Shown here piece by piece: positions 15,566 through 24,625 of a stretch of DNA of 64,000 nt. Position 1 is the first letter of the stretch, and the number at the start of each line of letters is the position of its first letter. Location: positions 310,001 through 374,000 of the forward strand of contig NZ_BAAAWE010000001.1 in the NCBI RefSeq assembly GCF_039534915.1, read 5' to 3'. This stretch comes from Streptomyces roseofulvus (GTDB lineage: Bacteria > Actinomycetota > Actinomycetes > Streptomycetales > Streptomycetaceae). Position numbers and translations under genes: made by a program. Under the pieces are notes generated by a model that was not told the DNA's origin, searched no databases, and saw nothing but the letters and a program-made list of their open reading frames with translations.

Positions 15566-17860
15566 TCAGAAGATGCTGTCGTAACGGGTCCAGCTCGTGA
15601 CGTCGGTCTTCACTCCGGGCTTGAGCGGACTCCTCCAGTCGCCGGTGCCGGAGTAGAAGGTGACGCCGTGGGCGGTGGCGGTGGGGGTGACGGCGGCCAT
15701 GAGGTCGGCGCGGCCGTCGCCGTTGGCGTCGCCCACGCCGACGACGTCCAGGAAGCCGCCCCAGCCGCCGCCGACCCGGGTGCGGGCGGCGAAGGTGCCG
15801 TCGCCCCTGCCGAGGTAGAGCCAGAGGACACCGGAGCGGTCGCGGGCGAGGAGATCGCCGGCGGGGCCGCCGGCGAGGTTTCCGACGGCGGCGACCTCGT
15901 TGTAGACGCCCCAGCCACCGCCCACCCGCTTGCGGGCGGAGAAGGGGGCGGACGCGTTGCCGGTGCCGGGGTAGAGCCACAGGACGCCGGCCCTGTCGGT
16001 GGCCAGGAGGTCGGGACGGCCGTCGCCGGTGGCGTCGCTGCCGGCCGCGATCCGGTCGTACGTCTGCCAGCCGCCGCCGATCCGGGTGCGGCCGGAGAGC
16101 GGCTTGTCCCGGTTTCCGGTGCCCTGGTAGAGCCACAGGACGCCGCTCGTATCGCGGGCCAGGACATCGGGGGCGACGGTGCCCGCGACGTGACCGGCGG
16201 TCTCCAGCCGGTCGTACACCTGCCACCCGCCGCCGACCTGCGCCCAGTGGAGGCTCCGTACCGGGCCGCCGACGGCGGTGGGCTGGGACCGGAAGGACCT
16301 CAGGAGGCCGCCGGGCTCGCGGCCGAAGAGGTCGGCCGTACCGTCGCCGTCGAAGTCGTGCGGCGCCGGGGGCCGGTTGACCGTGAAACGGCCGGAGAGC
16401 CGCAGCTCGGGCCCGATGCCCTCGTCCGGCGCGGCCGTGAGGGACCACTCGTACGCGCCGCCGCGTGCCGGACCCGGCGTCTCCGTGCCCAGGTCGCGGC
16501 CGTCCCAGCGCCAGGCGAGGGTGCGCGGCGCCGTGGCGGCGGGGTCCCAGGACCAGAAGGTCCGCGCCCCGCTCGCGACGTGGGTGAGGGTCAGCGTGGC
16601 CCGGACGTCGCCGCGGGACAGGTTCCACGCCAAGTCGACCCCGCCCGCGACCTGTTCGCCGGTGAGCGTCGCCGGGACATGGGTGCCGGTCGCGGTCACG
16701 GTCGTCGCCTGTCCGGTGGAGGCGACCAGTGCGACGTCCGGCCGGCCGCCGTCGGCGCGCGGCGAGATCCGGTACAGCCCCTCGCCCCGGTCGGGCGTGC
16801 CGCCCCGGACCAGCAGCGAGCCGTCGGGTCCGGACACGGCGGAGGAGAACGCGGTGAGCAGCACGGCCTTCTCGCCGGTCGCGATCGACTGGACGGTGAA
16901 GGGCCGCACCGTGGGCTGTCCGGTGCGGGCGGTCGTGTCGATGTGGGCCTGCTGGCCGTACGCCAGCCAGTCGCCGACCAGGTACAGCGGGTCGGACGAG
17001 TGGCCGCCGCCCGGGCTCCACGTGTACGCGGTCCCGGACCCGGGTCGGGCGACGGCGATCCCCGCGCCGCCCGGTACCCGCGTCTGGCGCCAGGCCACGT
17101 GGGTGGCGGAGACGGCGCCCGCTCCGGCGTACTCGCCGTCGCCCTGCGGGTACCAGCTCGACTGCCCCGTCACGAGATCGACGGCGATCTTGGCGGGCAT
17201 CCGCTCGTCGGCGACCCAGCAGTCGTAGAGCGCGAACCGCGGGCCGGCCCAGCCGCCGGTGGAGTCCCAGCAGTCGACCTGGACTCCGCCGGCCGTCTTG
17301 CGGGGCTGCGGCGTGCCGCCGGCGAGCACGTCGGCGTCGAGCGTGAGGGCGTACTGCACGGTGTTGCCGTTCTCGTCCCGCGCGAGGAGGAGGTGGTCAC
17401 CGGCCAGGCCCACGACGTAGTAGCCGTCGCCGAGCGTGTCGAGGTCGATCACGAGCGGTGCCGTATCGGGCCGCGCCATGTCGCGGACCTCGACGAGCCG
17501 GGCGGACGCCTGCGTGGACCGGTCGCCCGAGACGACGAGGTCGCTGCCGCCGCCGAGCGCGTAGGTGCCCGGCAGGACGAGCGAGGACCCGTCCGCGTAC
17601 CGGGTCCACCGGAACTCGGGAGTGGCGCCACGGGTCTTCGACAGAAAACCGCTGAAGCCCGCCCCGGCGACGTCCGCGTCCGCCGGGAACGGAACGACGG
17701 TGCCCTGCGGGCCTTCCTGCACGCCCGGCGGTGTCGCGGCGGCGGCCGGCAGCACGGAGACGGCGCCGCCGGTGACGCCGAGGACGACCGTCGCCGCGAT
17801 GGCGGCGAGACGGTGGCGGCGGTGGTGGCGACGGCGGTGATGCGTGCGGACGAGTGTCAT
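15566..17860 (-). CDS. Secreted FG-GAP/VCBS repeat protein
   Basis: 764 residues. A basic histidine/arginine-rich N-tip precedes a signal peptide ending near AAAATPPG. Residues 45 to about 500 are a poorly conserved extracellular region with beta-propeller-like repeats. From about residue 500 there are five FG-GAP/VCBS units of the form DLLARDxSGVLWLYxGxG...RxRVGGGWxxYD, with calcium-binding-like DxDxDG loops (DFDGDGTADL, DANGDGRADL). Such proteins are exported and bind surfaces or ligands; no catalytic domain is visible. It is monocistronic with a strong terminator. Confidence 0.85.
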   Translation of the reverse strand: MTLVRTHHRRRHHRRHRLAAIAATVVLGVTGGAVSVLPAAAATPPGVQEGPQGTVVPFPADADVAGAGFSGFLSKTRGATPEFRWTRYADGSSLVLPGTYALGGGSDLVVSGDRSTQASARLVEVRDMARPDTAPLVIDLDTLGDGYYVVGLAGDHLLLARDENGNTVQYALTLDADVLAGGTPQPRKTAGGVQVDCWDSTGGWAGPRFALYDCWVADERMPAKIAVDLVTGQSSWYPQGDGEYAGAGAVSATHVAWRQTRVPGGAGIAVARPGSGTAYTWSPGGGHSSDPLYLVGDWLAYGQQAHIDTTARTGQPTVRPFTVQSIATGEKAVLLTAFSSAVSGPDGSLLVRGGTPDRGEGLYRISPRADGGRPDVALVASTGQATTVTATGTHVPATLTGEQVAGGVDLAWNLSRGDVRATLTLTHVASGARTFWSWDPAATAPRTLAWRWDGRDLGTETPGPARGGAYEWSLTAAPDEGIGPELRLSGRFTVNRPPAPHDFDGDGTADLFGREPGGLLRSFRSQPTAVGGPVRSLHWAQVGGGWQVYDRLETAGHVAGTVAPDVLARDTSGVLWLYQGTGNRDKPLSGRTRIGGGWQTYDRIAAGSDATGDGRPDLLATDRAGVLWLYPGTGNASAPFSARKRVGGGWGVYNEVAAVGNLAGGPAGDLLARDRSGVLWLYLGRGDGTFAARTRVGGGWGGFLDVVGVGDANGDGRADLMAAVTPTATAHGVTFYSGTGDWRSPLKPGVKTDVTSWTRYDSIF

Positions 17861-18019
17861 GTTGATGGTTCCCTCCCCTGGAGCAGGGGAGGCTACCGGA
17901 TGGGGAACAGGCCCTTCCCACCGGCCTCCGCTGGTGGAGACCGCAGGTCAGGGCGGTTTTCCGGAGCCGCCGCGCACGCGCCCGCCGGGCGGGGCGCAGC
18001 AGGCGCGTGCGGGGGTGGA

Positions 18020-18826
18020 TCAGTGGGGCTGGGCGGTCGGCATGATCGTGACCTGCTGGAGGTTCACGTGCGGGGGCAGGGTGGCGAGGAAGCCGATGGT
18101 CTCGGCGATGTCGTCGGGGGTCAGCCACCGCATCGACTCCTTGGAGCCCTCCAGCCAGTCCAGGGTGCCCTGGTCGGTGACGTGGCTCTGCAGCTCGGTG
18201 CCGACGATGCCGGGCTCGATCGCCGACACCCGGACGTTCTTCGCGCCCAGTTCGACGCGCAGGTGGCGCGAGAGGTGGGTGACGTACGCCTTGGTGCCGG
18301 AGTACACGGCGAAGTTCGGGAAGATGTTCTGCGCCGCGATGGACGAGGTGTTGATCAGGTCGGCGACGCCGCGCTCCCGGCCCGCGCTCACCAGGTGCGG
18401 GGTGAACGCGCCGATGACGTTCATCAGGCCGGTGATGTTCAGGTCGATCTGGTGCTGCCACTGGCCGGTGGCCCGTTCCTCGATCGGGGCGGGCAGCATG
18501 ACGCCGGCGTTGTTCAGCAGCAGGTCGGCACCGCCGAGCTCGGTCTCGACGCGGTCGGCCGCCGCCCGGACGGCCTCGGCGTCGGTGACGTCGGCGGCGA
18601 GGGCGAGGGCCGTGCCGCCGTTCTCGGCGATCCGCGCGACCAGGTCCTTCAGCCTGTCGGCGCGCCGGGCCAGGACGGCCACGCGGGCGCCGAGCGAGGC
18701 GAGCTTCACGGCTGCGGCCTCACCGATGCCGCTGGAGGCGCCCGTGACCACGGCGACGCGGCCTCGGAGCGGGGTGAGGGGAGCGAAGGTGGTGGAAGGG
18801 AGGGTGGTGGAAGGGAGGGTGGGCAC
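18020..18826 (-). CDS. Short-chain dehydrogenase/reductase (SDR)
   Basis: 268 residues, GTG at 18826 after CGGAGG. Classical SDR elements are intact: TGASSGIG cofactor loop, NNAGV, the catalytic YSGTK (Tyr and Lys) and the PGIVGTEL loop. The first 16 residues include a duplicated LPSTT pentapeptide, the product of a 15-bp tandem repeat at about 18790-18819. It is divergent from an MmyB-type XRE regulator, a pairing common in Streptomyces, and is probably under its control. Substrate unknown. Confidence 0.87.
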   Translation of the reverse strand: MPTLPSTTLPSTTFAPLTPLRGRVAVVTGASSGIGEAAAVKLASLGARVAVLARRADRLKDLVARIAENGGTALALAADVTDAEAVRAAADRVETELGGADLLLNNAGVMLPAPIEERATGQWQHQIDLNITGLMNVIGAFTPHLVSAGRERGVADLINTSSIAAQNIFPNFAVYSGTKAYVTHLSRHLRVELGAKNVRVSAIEPGIVGTELQSHVTDQGTLDWLEGSKESMRWLTPDDIAETIGFLATLPPHVNLQQVTIMPTAQPH

Positions 18827-18996
18827 GGTGAACCTCCGTGGGGCATCGGGGTGGGCGCCGAGGGGATCTCGGTACGTTCTCCATCACAGCGGCCCGGCGC
18901 CCCGCTGGCGCCGCCATAGCAGGCCCTCTCCCGGCTGGTACCGGCAGGGCCACCCTCGGGCCGACGGCCAGGTCGGGCCGTGGTCACACTGGGGGT

Positions 18997-19887
18997 ATGG
19001 ATCGCAGCAAGGAGATCGCCGGCTTCCTCCGCACCCGTCGGGCCGCGATCACACCGGAACAGGCCGGGCTCGACTCGGACGGCCGCGTCCGGCGGGTGCC
19101 GGGGCTGCGCCGGGACGAGGTGGCGCGGCTGGCCGGGATGAGCACCGAGTACTACACGCGACTGGAGCAGGGACGGGCGGGGAACCCGTCACCGGAGGTC
19201 GTCGAGGCGCTGTCGCGGGCCCTGCGGCTGAACGCCTCGGAGCGCGAGCACCTCGGCGACCTGTTGCTGGCCCGCCGCGCGGCGGTGAGACGCGGCCCGC
19301 AGCGGCCCCAGCGGGTACGACCGGGGCTGTTCCTGATGCTGGAGACGCTGGGCCATGTGCCGGCGTTCATCCTGGGGCGGCGCACCGACGTGCTGGCTTC
19401 CAACCACCTGGCCCGCGCGGTGCTCACCGACTTCGATGCGCTGCCCGCCCCGCGCCGGAACCTGGCCCGCTACTACCTGCTGGACCCGCAGGCACGCGAG
19501 CGGGTCGGGGACTGGGAGCGGATCGCCGCCGAGACCGTGGCCATCCTGCGCCTGGAGGCCGGCCGCCACCCCGACGACCGGCAGCTGGCCGACCTGGTCG
19601 GCGAACTGACTCTGCTTTCACCGGAGTTCTCCGGGTGGTGGAACGACCACAAGGTGCTGCGCCGCACCCATGGGGACAAGCACTACGTCCACCCGCTGGT
19701 CGGCGAGATGCACTTCGCGTACGAATCCTTCCAGGTCCCCGGCGACACCGAACAGACCCTGTGCGTCTACAACGTCGAACCGCAGTCGCCGACCGCCGAA
19801 GCGGTACGGCTCCTGCGCGGCTGGGCCTCCCCGGCGGCGGTACCCGACCCGGCCGCGGAGCCCGCCGACGGGGGACATGCCCGGTAG
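18997..19887 (+). CDS. XRE regulator with MmyB-like ligand-binding domain
   Basis: 296 residues. The helix-turn-helix is in the first 80 residues (PGLRRDEVARLAGMSTEYYTRLEQGRAGNPSPEV). The C-terminal MmyB-like domain (about 105-280) shows the landmarks DVLASNHLARAVL, NLARYYLLDP and the HPLVGEMHFAYESFQVPGD block. The family binds a hydrophobic ligand, often a fatty acid, through this PAS-like domain. It is divergently oriented to the SDR at 18020, which is the likely target. Confidence 0.9.
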   Translation: MDRSKEIAGFLRTRRAAITPEQAGLDSDGRVRRVPGLRRDEVARLAGMSTEYYTRLEQGRAGNPSPEVVEALSRALRLNASEREHLGDLLLARRAAVRRGPQRPQRVRPGLFLMLETLGHVPAFILGRRTDVLASNHLARAVLTDFDALPAPRRNLARYYLLDPQARERVGDWERIAAETVAILRLEAGRHPDDRQLADLVGELTLLSPEFSGWWNDHKVLRRTHGDKHYVHPLVGEMHFAYESFQVPGDTEQTLCVYNVEPQSPTAEAVRLLRGWASPAAVPDPAAEPADGGHAR

Positions 19888-19914
19888 CGCCCTCGCCTTC
19901 GGGGCGAAGGGCCC

Positions 19915-21252
19915 TCAGCCGATCGGCGCGTACAGCACGCCCAGCTTGTCGATCTCGTCGCCCGACCGGCCCGTGAAGCCGACGATCTGCCGGCCGGACG
20001 GTGCGGTGAAGGTGCGGGTGTCCGACGTCGCCACGCCCGCGGCGAGGGTACGGCCCCGGTCGGTCGTGAAGGACGCCGAGAAGATCCGGGTGCGCCCGTC
20101 CTTCTGGCCCCGTGTCAGCCGGACCGAGGTGAGGTGCTCACCTGAGGCGAGCGTCAGGGACGTCGCCGTGCCGCCCGTGCCGCCGTGGGTCAGGGCCGTA
20201 CCGCCGTCGTGCGTCAGCGACACCGCGTCCAGGCGTGAGCCGCCGCGCAGGGTCAGGGTGCGCGGCGACACGGTGGCCGGGAGGTCGTCCGCGTCGTTGA
20301 ACGCGGCGCCGTGCGGTCCGCCGAAGAAGTCGCTCGCCCTCAGGGACGGGGCGAGGGTGTAGGAGAAGTCGACGGTGTGCGGGAAGTGGTCGGAGAGGTG
20401 CTTGCCGTCGGAGCGGAGGAAGGACGCCCACTCGTTGTGGTAGCGGGTGGCATCGAGGCTCAGGAGTGCGCTGCCGCGGTACAGGACCTTGTCGACGACC
20501 TCGCAGGCGTCGGTCGGGGCGGTGGAGTCGCAGAGCAACGGGTCGGCGCCCTGCGGGGGCGCGGAGCCGCCCTTGACGAGGTCGACCCACGGGTCCTTCA
20601 GGCCGTTCTCGGCCAGCAGGGTGCGGATGTTGTCGCCCGCGCGCGTGTACCGCGTGTTCGTGTCCCCCATGACGATCACGGCGTTGCCGGAGGAGTTGGC
20701 CTGGATGAAGTCCGACAGCTGCTCGACGTTGGCGCGGCGGGCGGCCAGGGCGTCCTCGGTGCTGTCGGCGTTGGTGTGGACGTTGTAGAGGTCCAGGAAG
20801 ACGCCCTCGGCGAGCCGCATACGGGCTAGCGAGAAGCCTTTCGGCGTCAGGCAGTTGGTGCCGGTGCAGTGGTTCCACCGGACCCGCTGGAAGTCCTCGA
20901 AGGCGTAGTCGGAGAGGGTGTTGAGCCCGTCGCCCAGCGCGGCTCCGCCGCTGGTGGCCGTGCGATGGGGGTGGGTGTCGTGGGCGTACAGGGAGGCGTG
21001 GTAGTTGAAGTCCTCCTGCACGTTCACGATGTCGTACGGGCCGAGCCGCTCGCCGATGAGCGGGGTGTTCGTCTCCGGGTCGCTGTCGCCCAGGCCGAGG
21101 GGGAGGCCGGCGATGTTGTACGTGAGGACCCTGAACGACCCGGTGGTGGCGGTACTGGCGGTGGCGGTCGTCGTGGCGGTGGCCGCCGGCGTGGCGGTGA
21201 AGCCGACGAGGGTCAGGGCCGCGGCCGCGAGGGTACCGAGGAGTCTTCTCAT
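19915..21252 (-). CDS. Secreted endonuclease/exonuclease/phosphatase-family protein with jacalin-like domain
   Basis: 445 residues from ATG 21252. A signal peptide (MRRLLGTLAAAALTLVGF...) is followed by an EEP domain at about 40-300: VLTYNIAGLP, VNVQEDF (metal-binding Glu), NVHTNAD, VIVMGDTNTRY (Asp and Asn) and a LSDHFPHTV end (catalytic His). This matches secreted DNase I-like or sphingomyelinase-like enzymes. Residues from about 310 form a jacalin-like beta-prism segment (SGEHLTSVRL, RQIVGFTGRSGDEIDKLGVLYAPI), which would bind carbohydrate. Whether it cleaves nucleic acid or a phospholipid is not decided by the visible motifs. Confidence 0.82.
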   Translation of the reverse strand: MRRLLGTLAAAALTLVGFTATPAATATTTATASTATTGSFRVLTYNIAGLPLGLGDSDPETNTPLIGERLGPYDIVNVQEDFNYHASLYAHDTHPHRTATSGGAALGDGLNTLSDYAFEDFQRVRWNHCTGTNCLTPKGFSLARMRLAEGVFLDLYNVHTNADSTEDALAARRANVEQLSDFIQANSSGNAVIVMGDTNTRYTRAGDNIRTLLAENGLKDPWVDLVKGGSAPPQGADPLLCDSTAPTDACEVVDKVLYRGSALLSLDATRYHNEWASFLRSDGKHLSDHFPHTVDFSYTLAPSLRASDFFGGPHGAAFNDADDLPATVSPRTLTLRGGSRLDAVSLTHDGGTALTHGGTGGTATSLTLASGEHLTSVRLTRGQKDGRTRIFSASFTTDRGRTLAAGVATSDTRTFTAPSGRQIVGFTGRSGDEIDKLGVLYAPIG

Positions 21253-21488
21253 GGGGGGGTGTCTCCGGTCGGAGGAGTAGGGGACGAGACGTGAACGGTG
21301 CTCAGGTTCGCCGTACAACAACACGATGAGCAAGGGGACTTGAGGAAACCACGGACACGGATGCGAACCGCCGCGCCCGGGTCGTCCGCCGCTCACCCAC
21401 CAGTCGTTCAATTTTCATCTTTCGCCTCGATCCTCCTCAGTCGGCGCAGCAGCGCCCGGGCGAGCAAGCGGGAGCCAGGAGGCGTTTC

Positions 21489-23207
21489 ATGGGGCACGGC
21501 CATCACGGGCACGGTCATCACGGGCACGGTCATCATCCGCACGGACACGACCACGACGACGAACACCCGGCGTCGGAGTTGCCCGCCGCCTTCGACGTCT
21601 CCGTGCCCGACGAGGCCCTGACTCCCGAGCAGCGGTCGCGCCGCGCGCTGCTGCGCCGCGCGGGACTGCTCGGCGCGGGACTGACCGCCGGGAGCGTCCT
21701 CGCCCCGCGGACCGCCGCGGCCGCCGCCGCACCCGGTTCCCGCCGGACGAACGGCTTCCTGTGGCTGGCCGGCGACCACCACATCCACACCCAGTACAGC
21801 AACGACGGCAAGTACCGCGTCGTCGACCAGGTCCGGCAGGGCGCCAGACACGGCCTGGACTGGCTGGTCATCACCGACCACGGGAACGCGACCCACGCCA
21901 GGATCGGCGTCGAGAAGGTCAACCCGGACATCCGCGACGCCCGCGCCGCGTACCAGGACACCCTCGTCTTCCAGGGCCTGGAGTGGAACATCCCGGGCGC
22001 CGAGCACGGCACCGTCTTCGTCCACCCCGGCCCCAACGAGGTCGCCGTCCTCAAGCGCTTCGAGACCGACTACGACGGCGGCGTCAAGGGCGCCGGCGAC
22101 TCCACGCCCGCCAACGAGGCGCTGGCCGTCGCGGGCCTGGACTTCCTCGCCGACCAGGTCCGGCGGCGCCAGGTCAAGGACGTGCTGATGCTCGCCAACC
22201 ATCCGTCGCGCAAGGGCATCGACTCGCCGCACGAGATACGGGCCTGGCGCGACGCCACCGGGGACGGCCGCCGCATCGCCGTCGGCATGGAGGGCGCCCC
22301 CGGCCACCAGGCCGCCGGCATCGCCCGGGGCCTGGGCATGGGCCGTGCCCGGGGCCTGTACGACGGCAGCCCGGGAGCCAACTCCTTCCCCGGCTACCCG
22401 CTGGAGAGCTACCGCACCTGGGGCGGCTTCGACTGGATGACCGCCACCGTCGGCGGACTGTGGGACAGCCTCCTCGCCGAGGGCAAACCCTGGTGGATCA
22501 CCGCCAACTCCGACTGCCACCACGTCTACACGGACACCGCCGTCCGAGGCCCGGACGGCGACTTCACCGCCGACGGCAAGCACGGCGACCCGGTCTACGG
22601 CGGGAGGATCGACCTCACCGAGGGCGACTACTGGCCCGGTCAGTACAGCCGCACGCACGTCGGCGCCGACGGCTTCGGCTACGCCGCCGTGATGGACGGC
22701 ATCCGGGCGGGTCGCGTCTGGGTCGACCACGGGCAGCTGATCAGCGGACTCGACGTCCGCGTGGCCGGCGGTCACCGCTGGGCCACGCTGGGCGGCGCCC
22801 TCCACGTCAGGAGGGGTACGCACGTCACGCTGACCGTCGACCTCGCTCTCGCCGGCGCCCCCAACTGGGCCGGTTTCGTGCCGCGCTTGTCCCGCGTGGA
22901 CGTCATCCAGGGCGACGTGACCGGCCCGGTCGCGGACCGGGACGCCTTCACCGCGCCGACGGCCCGGGTGGTGACGTCGTACGAGGTGAACAAGACGTCC
23001 GGCAGCGTCCGCCTCACCTACGACCTCGGCCGCGTCGACCGCCCGGTCTACCTCCGGCTGCGCGGCACGGACGGCCACCGCTCCGCTGTCGGAGCGATGG
23101 GGGCCGCGGTCGATCCCGCCGGCCCGGCCATCGACGTGATCGGCGACGCCGACCCGTGGCGCGACCTGTGGTTCTACTCGAACCCGGTGTGGGTCCTGCC
23201 GTCGTGA
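21489..23207 (+). CDS. CehA/McbA-type PHP metallohydrolase, Tat-exported, with histidine-rich N-terminus
   Basis: 572 residues. The first 26 residues are almost wholly His, Gly and Asp, encoded by a tandem array of a 15-bp unit. Only after about 50 residues comes a Tat signal (RRALLRRAGLLGAGLTAGSVLAPRTAAAA). The PHP domain begins GDHHIHTQYSNDGKYRV with metal ligands HxH, then ITDHGN, GLEWNIPG and ANHPSR, plus a late NSDCHH. It hydrolyses a phosphoester or similar bond using several divalent metals. The His-rich tip could load metal before Tat export, since Tat carries folded holo-proteins; that is inference. The next gene overlaps by GTGA. Confidence 0.82.
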   Translation: MGHGHHGHGHHGHGHHPHGHDHDDEHPASELPAAFDVSVPDEALTPEQRSRRALLRRAGLLGAGLTAGSVLAPRTAAAAAAPGSRRTNGFLWLAGDHHIHTQYSNDGKYRVVDQVRQGARHGLDWLVITDHGNATHARIGVEKVNPDIRDARAAYQDTLVFQGLEWNIPGAEHGTVFVHPGPNEVAVLKRFETDYDGGVKGAGDSTPANEALAVAGLDFLADQVRRRQVKDVLMLANHPSRKGIDSPHEIRAWRDATGDGRRIAVGMEGAPGHQAAGIARGLGMGRARGLYDGSPGANSFPGYPLESYRTWGGFDWMTATVGGLWDSLLAEGKPWWITANSDCHHVYTDTAVRGPDGDFTADGKHGDPVYGGRIDLTEGDYWPGQYSRTHVGADGFGYAAVMDGIRAGRVWVDHGQLISGLDVRVAGGHRWATLGGALHVRRGTHVTLTVDLALAGAPNWAGFVPRLSRVDVIQGDVTGPVADRDAFTAPTARVVTSYEVNKTSGSVRLTYDLGRVDRPVYLRLRGTDGHRSAVGAMGAAVDPAGPAIDVIGDADPWRDLWFYSNPVWVLPS

Positions 23208-23719
23208 CGCCGCACGCTCTGACGGTCGACGCGGGCGTCAGGGACCTGCGCGCCGCCGACCACCTGCTCCACGGGCTGGCCGCCGTACTCGACCTCCCCG
23301 ACGCCGTGTTCGGATGCACGCACCTGGTGCGCGGTGAGCGGCCGCGTGTCGTGGTGTCCCTCGCCCTGCCGTCCGGGCCGCTCCTCAGCACCGTCGAGGA
23401 GCGGCTCGCGGCCCACGGCCACCCGGTGACGCGTGGCATCCCCGACGCGGTGGGCCGCGCGGTGCTGTACCCCGGCGCGGCCTCCCTCACGGGCACGCTC
23501 ACCGTCGCCGACGTCGTCGCGCGCTCGGCGATCGACCGCGTGACCGTGCTCGGCGCCCCGCACCCGCCGACGACGGACACCCGTCTCGTCACGAACGGCC
23601 ACGTACGCCCCCGATGGACGGACGACGGCGACCTCGTCCTGTCCGCCATGCCCGCGGCGGGCGGCGTACTCGTGCCCTTCGAGATGCCGGACCCGACTCC
23701 GTGCTGCGCGGACCACTGA
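23204..23719 (+). CDS. Conserved hypothetical protein coupled to the PHP hydrolase
   Basis: 171 residues, GTG start overlapping the PHP stop (GTGA), so the two are translationally coupled. No domain is recognised. It is soluble, without signal peptide, and ends in CCADH, a possible metal-binding tail. The alternating strands and helices (VVVSLALPSGPLLSTVEERLAAHGHPV) suggest a compact alpha/beta fold. Context suggests a helper or regulator for the metal-rich hydrolase; this is a guess from operon position. Confidence 0.6.
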   Translation: MTPHALTVDAGVRDLRAADHLLHGLAAVLDLPDAVFGCTHLVRGERPRVVVSLALPSGPLLSTVEERLAAHGHPVTRGIPDAVGRAVLYPGAASLTGTLTVADVVARSAIDRVTVLGAPHPPTTDTRLVTNGHVRPRWTDDGDLVLSAMPAAGGVLVPFEMPDPTPCCADH

Positions 23720-23742
23720 GCGCGGCGCCGCGGCGCGGTGGT

Positions 23743-24156
23743 TCAGGGCTTGCCGGTGCAGCCGACGTCGTAGGCGCGACCAAGCGGACGCACGAGGGGC
23801 TGGACGTCGATCGTGGCGGCGGGGCATTCGGCACGGGTCCCGGCGATGGCGAGGACCTTGCGGGCGGGGGCGGGCTTCTTCGAGGAACAGAGGGTCTCGG
23901 CACCGGTTGCCGTCAGGCAGTCGCCGACGACCACCTCGCCGCCGCCGCGCCCCGGGTCCCCCGGGTGGGCGCCCGAGAGGTCCCGCGCGCAGACGACGCC
24001 GTCGGGTATGTCGGCCAGGGCCGGGTCGTGGGCCGGACTGCCGCTCCTGCTGTTCTGCTCCACCATGTGCGACTCCATGAACGACGGGAAGTGCCGGTGG
24101 ATGGCGCGGTGCAGGGGCGAGGCCGACGCGCAGGAGCTGGGGGCTTCGATGTGCGG
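23743..24156 (-). pseudogene. Cysteine-containing hypothetical protein, probably 5'-truncated
   Basis: The frame runs from just after an in-frame TGA (24157-24159) to a TGA at 23743-23745, with consistently high third-position GC over its whole length. The only good starts are the ATGs at 24078 and 24066, but coding-like sequence (IEAPSSCASASPLHRAIHRHF) continues upstream of them. This suggests the real gene was longer and has been cut by a stop codon. Cysteines occur in VCARDL, VGDCLTA, ETLCSS, RAECPA and DVGCTG. No family is recognised. An intact short gene starting at 24078 is the alternative. Confidence 0.4.
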
Positions 24157-24159
24157 TCA

Positions 24160-24625
24160 GGTGGCCGCGTACAAGTAGCCACCGAGTGGTCCGGCTTCTG
24201 GGCGCCCTCCCCCAGGGGGTGCCGGGCAGGCGAGATCCTTCAGCGCGCGGTCGCGGCACCCCGCCCCTTGCGCCCACTGGATGCCCGGGTGCCCGGACGG
24301 GCACCCGGGCGCCGCTGGGACGGCGACGGACGCCCGTCGGGCCACTCGGGCGGGGCAGTTCCTCCGCGCGGCTGCGTCGCCGGGTCCGCGTTGCAGGTCT
24401 GGGTGTACGGGCCGTCGGGGTGGCGCAGGTGTGGGTCGTCCGGCAGTCCCGTACGCACGCGGGCGTCCGGTCCGGCCGTGGCGCGAGGGGCGGCGACAGA
24501 CCGGGAGGGGAGTGCTGGATTCCGTCCGCGCGGACAGGCATGCTGACGGCGGACCGGGCGTCGGGGAGTCGACCAGTTCGGCCTGCCCGCTCCCGGCGCG
24601 CGGCCGGCCGGGGCGGGAACCGTCT
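24160..24625. other. Stretch without a supported gene
   Basis: About 470 bp between the truncated hypothetical and the phosphatase gene. Both strands are open in several frames, as expected at this GC content. One minus-strand frame around 24240-24458 gives a proline-rich sequence with some protein-like stretches, but no start with a ribosome site and no known motif. It may hold the lost 5' part of the gene at 23743. Confidence 0.4.

Noticed and set aside
15668..18919. A very long plus-strand open frame of more than 1,000 codons.
   Set aside because: It is antisense to the FG-GAP and SDR genes, lacks motifs and a ribosome site, and is typical of the open antisense frames seen at this GC content.
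21395..21430. Zur-like half site (ATGAAAATTGAA on the minus strand) upstream of the histidine-rich PHP gene.
   Set aside because: Only one half resembles the zinc-uptake-regulator box; the second half does not match, so a zinc-control claim is not supported.
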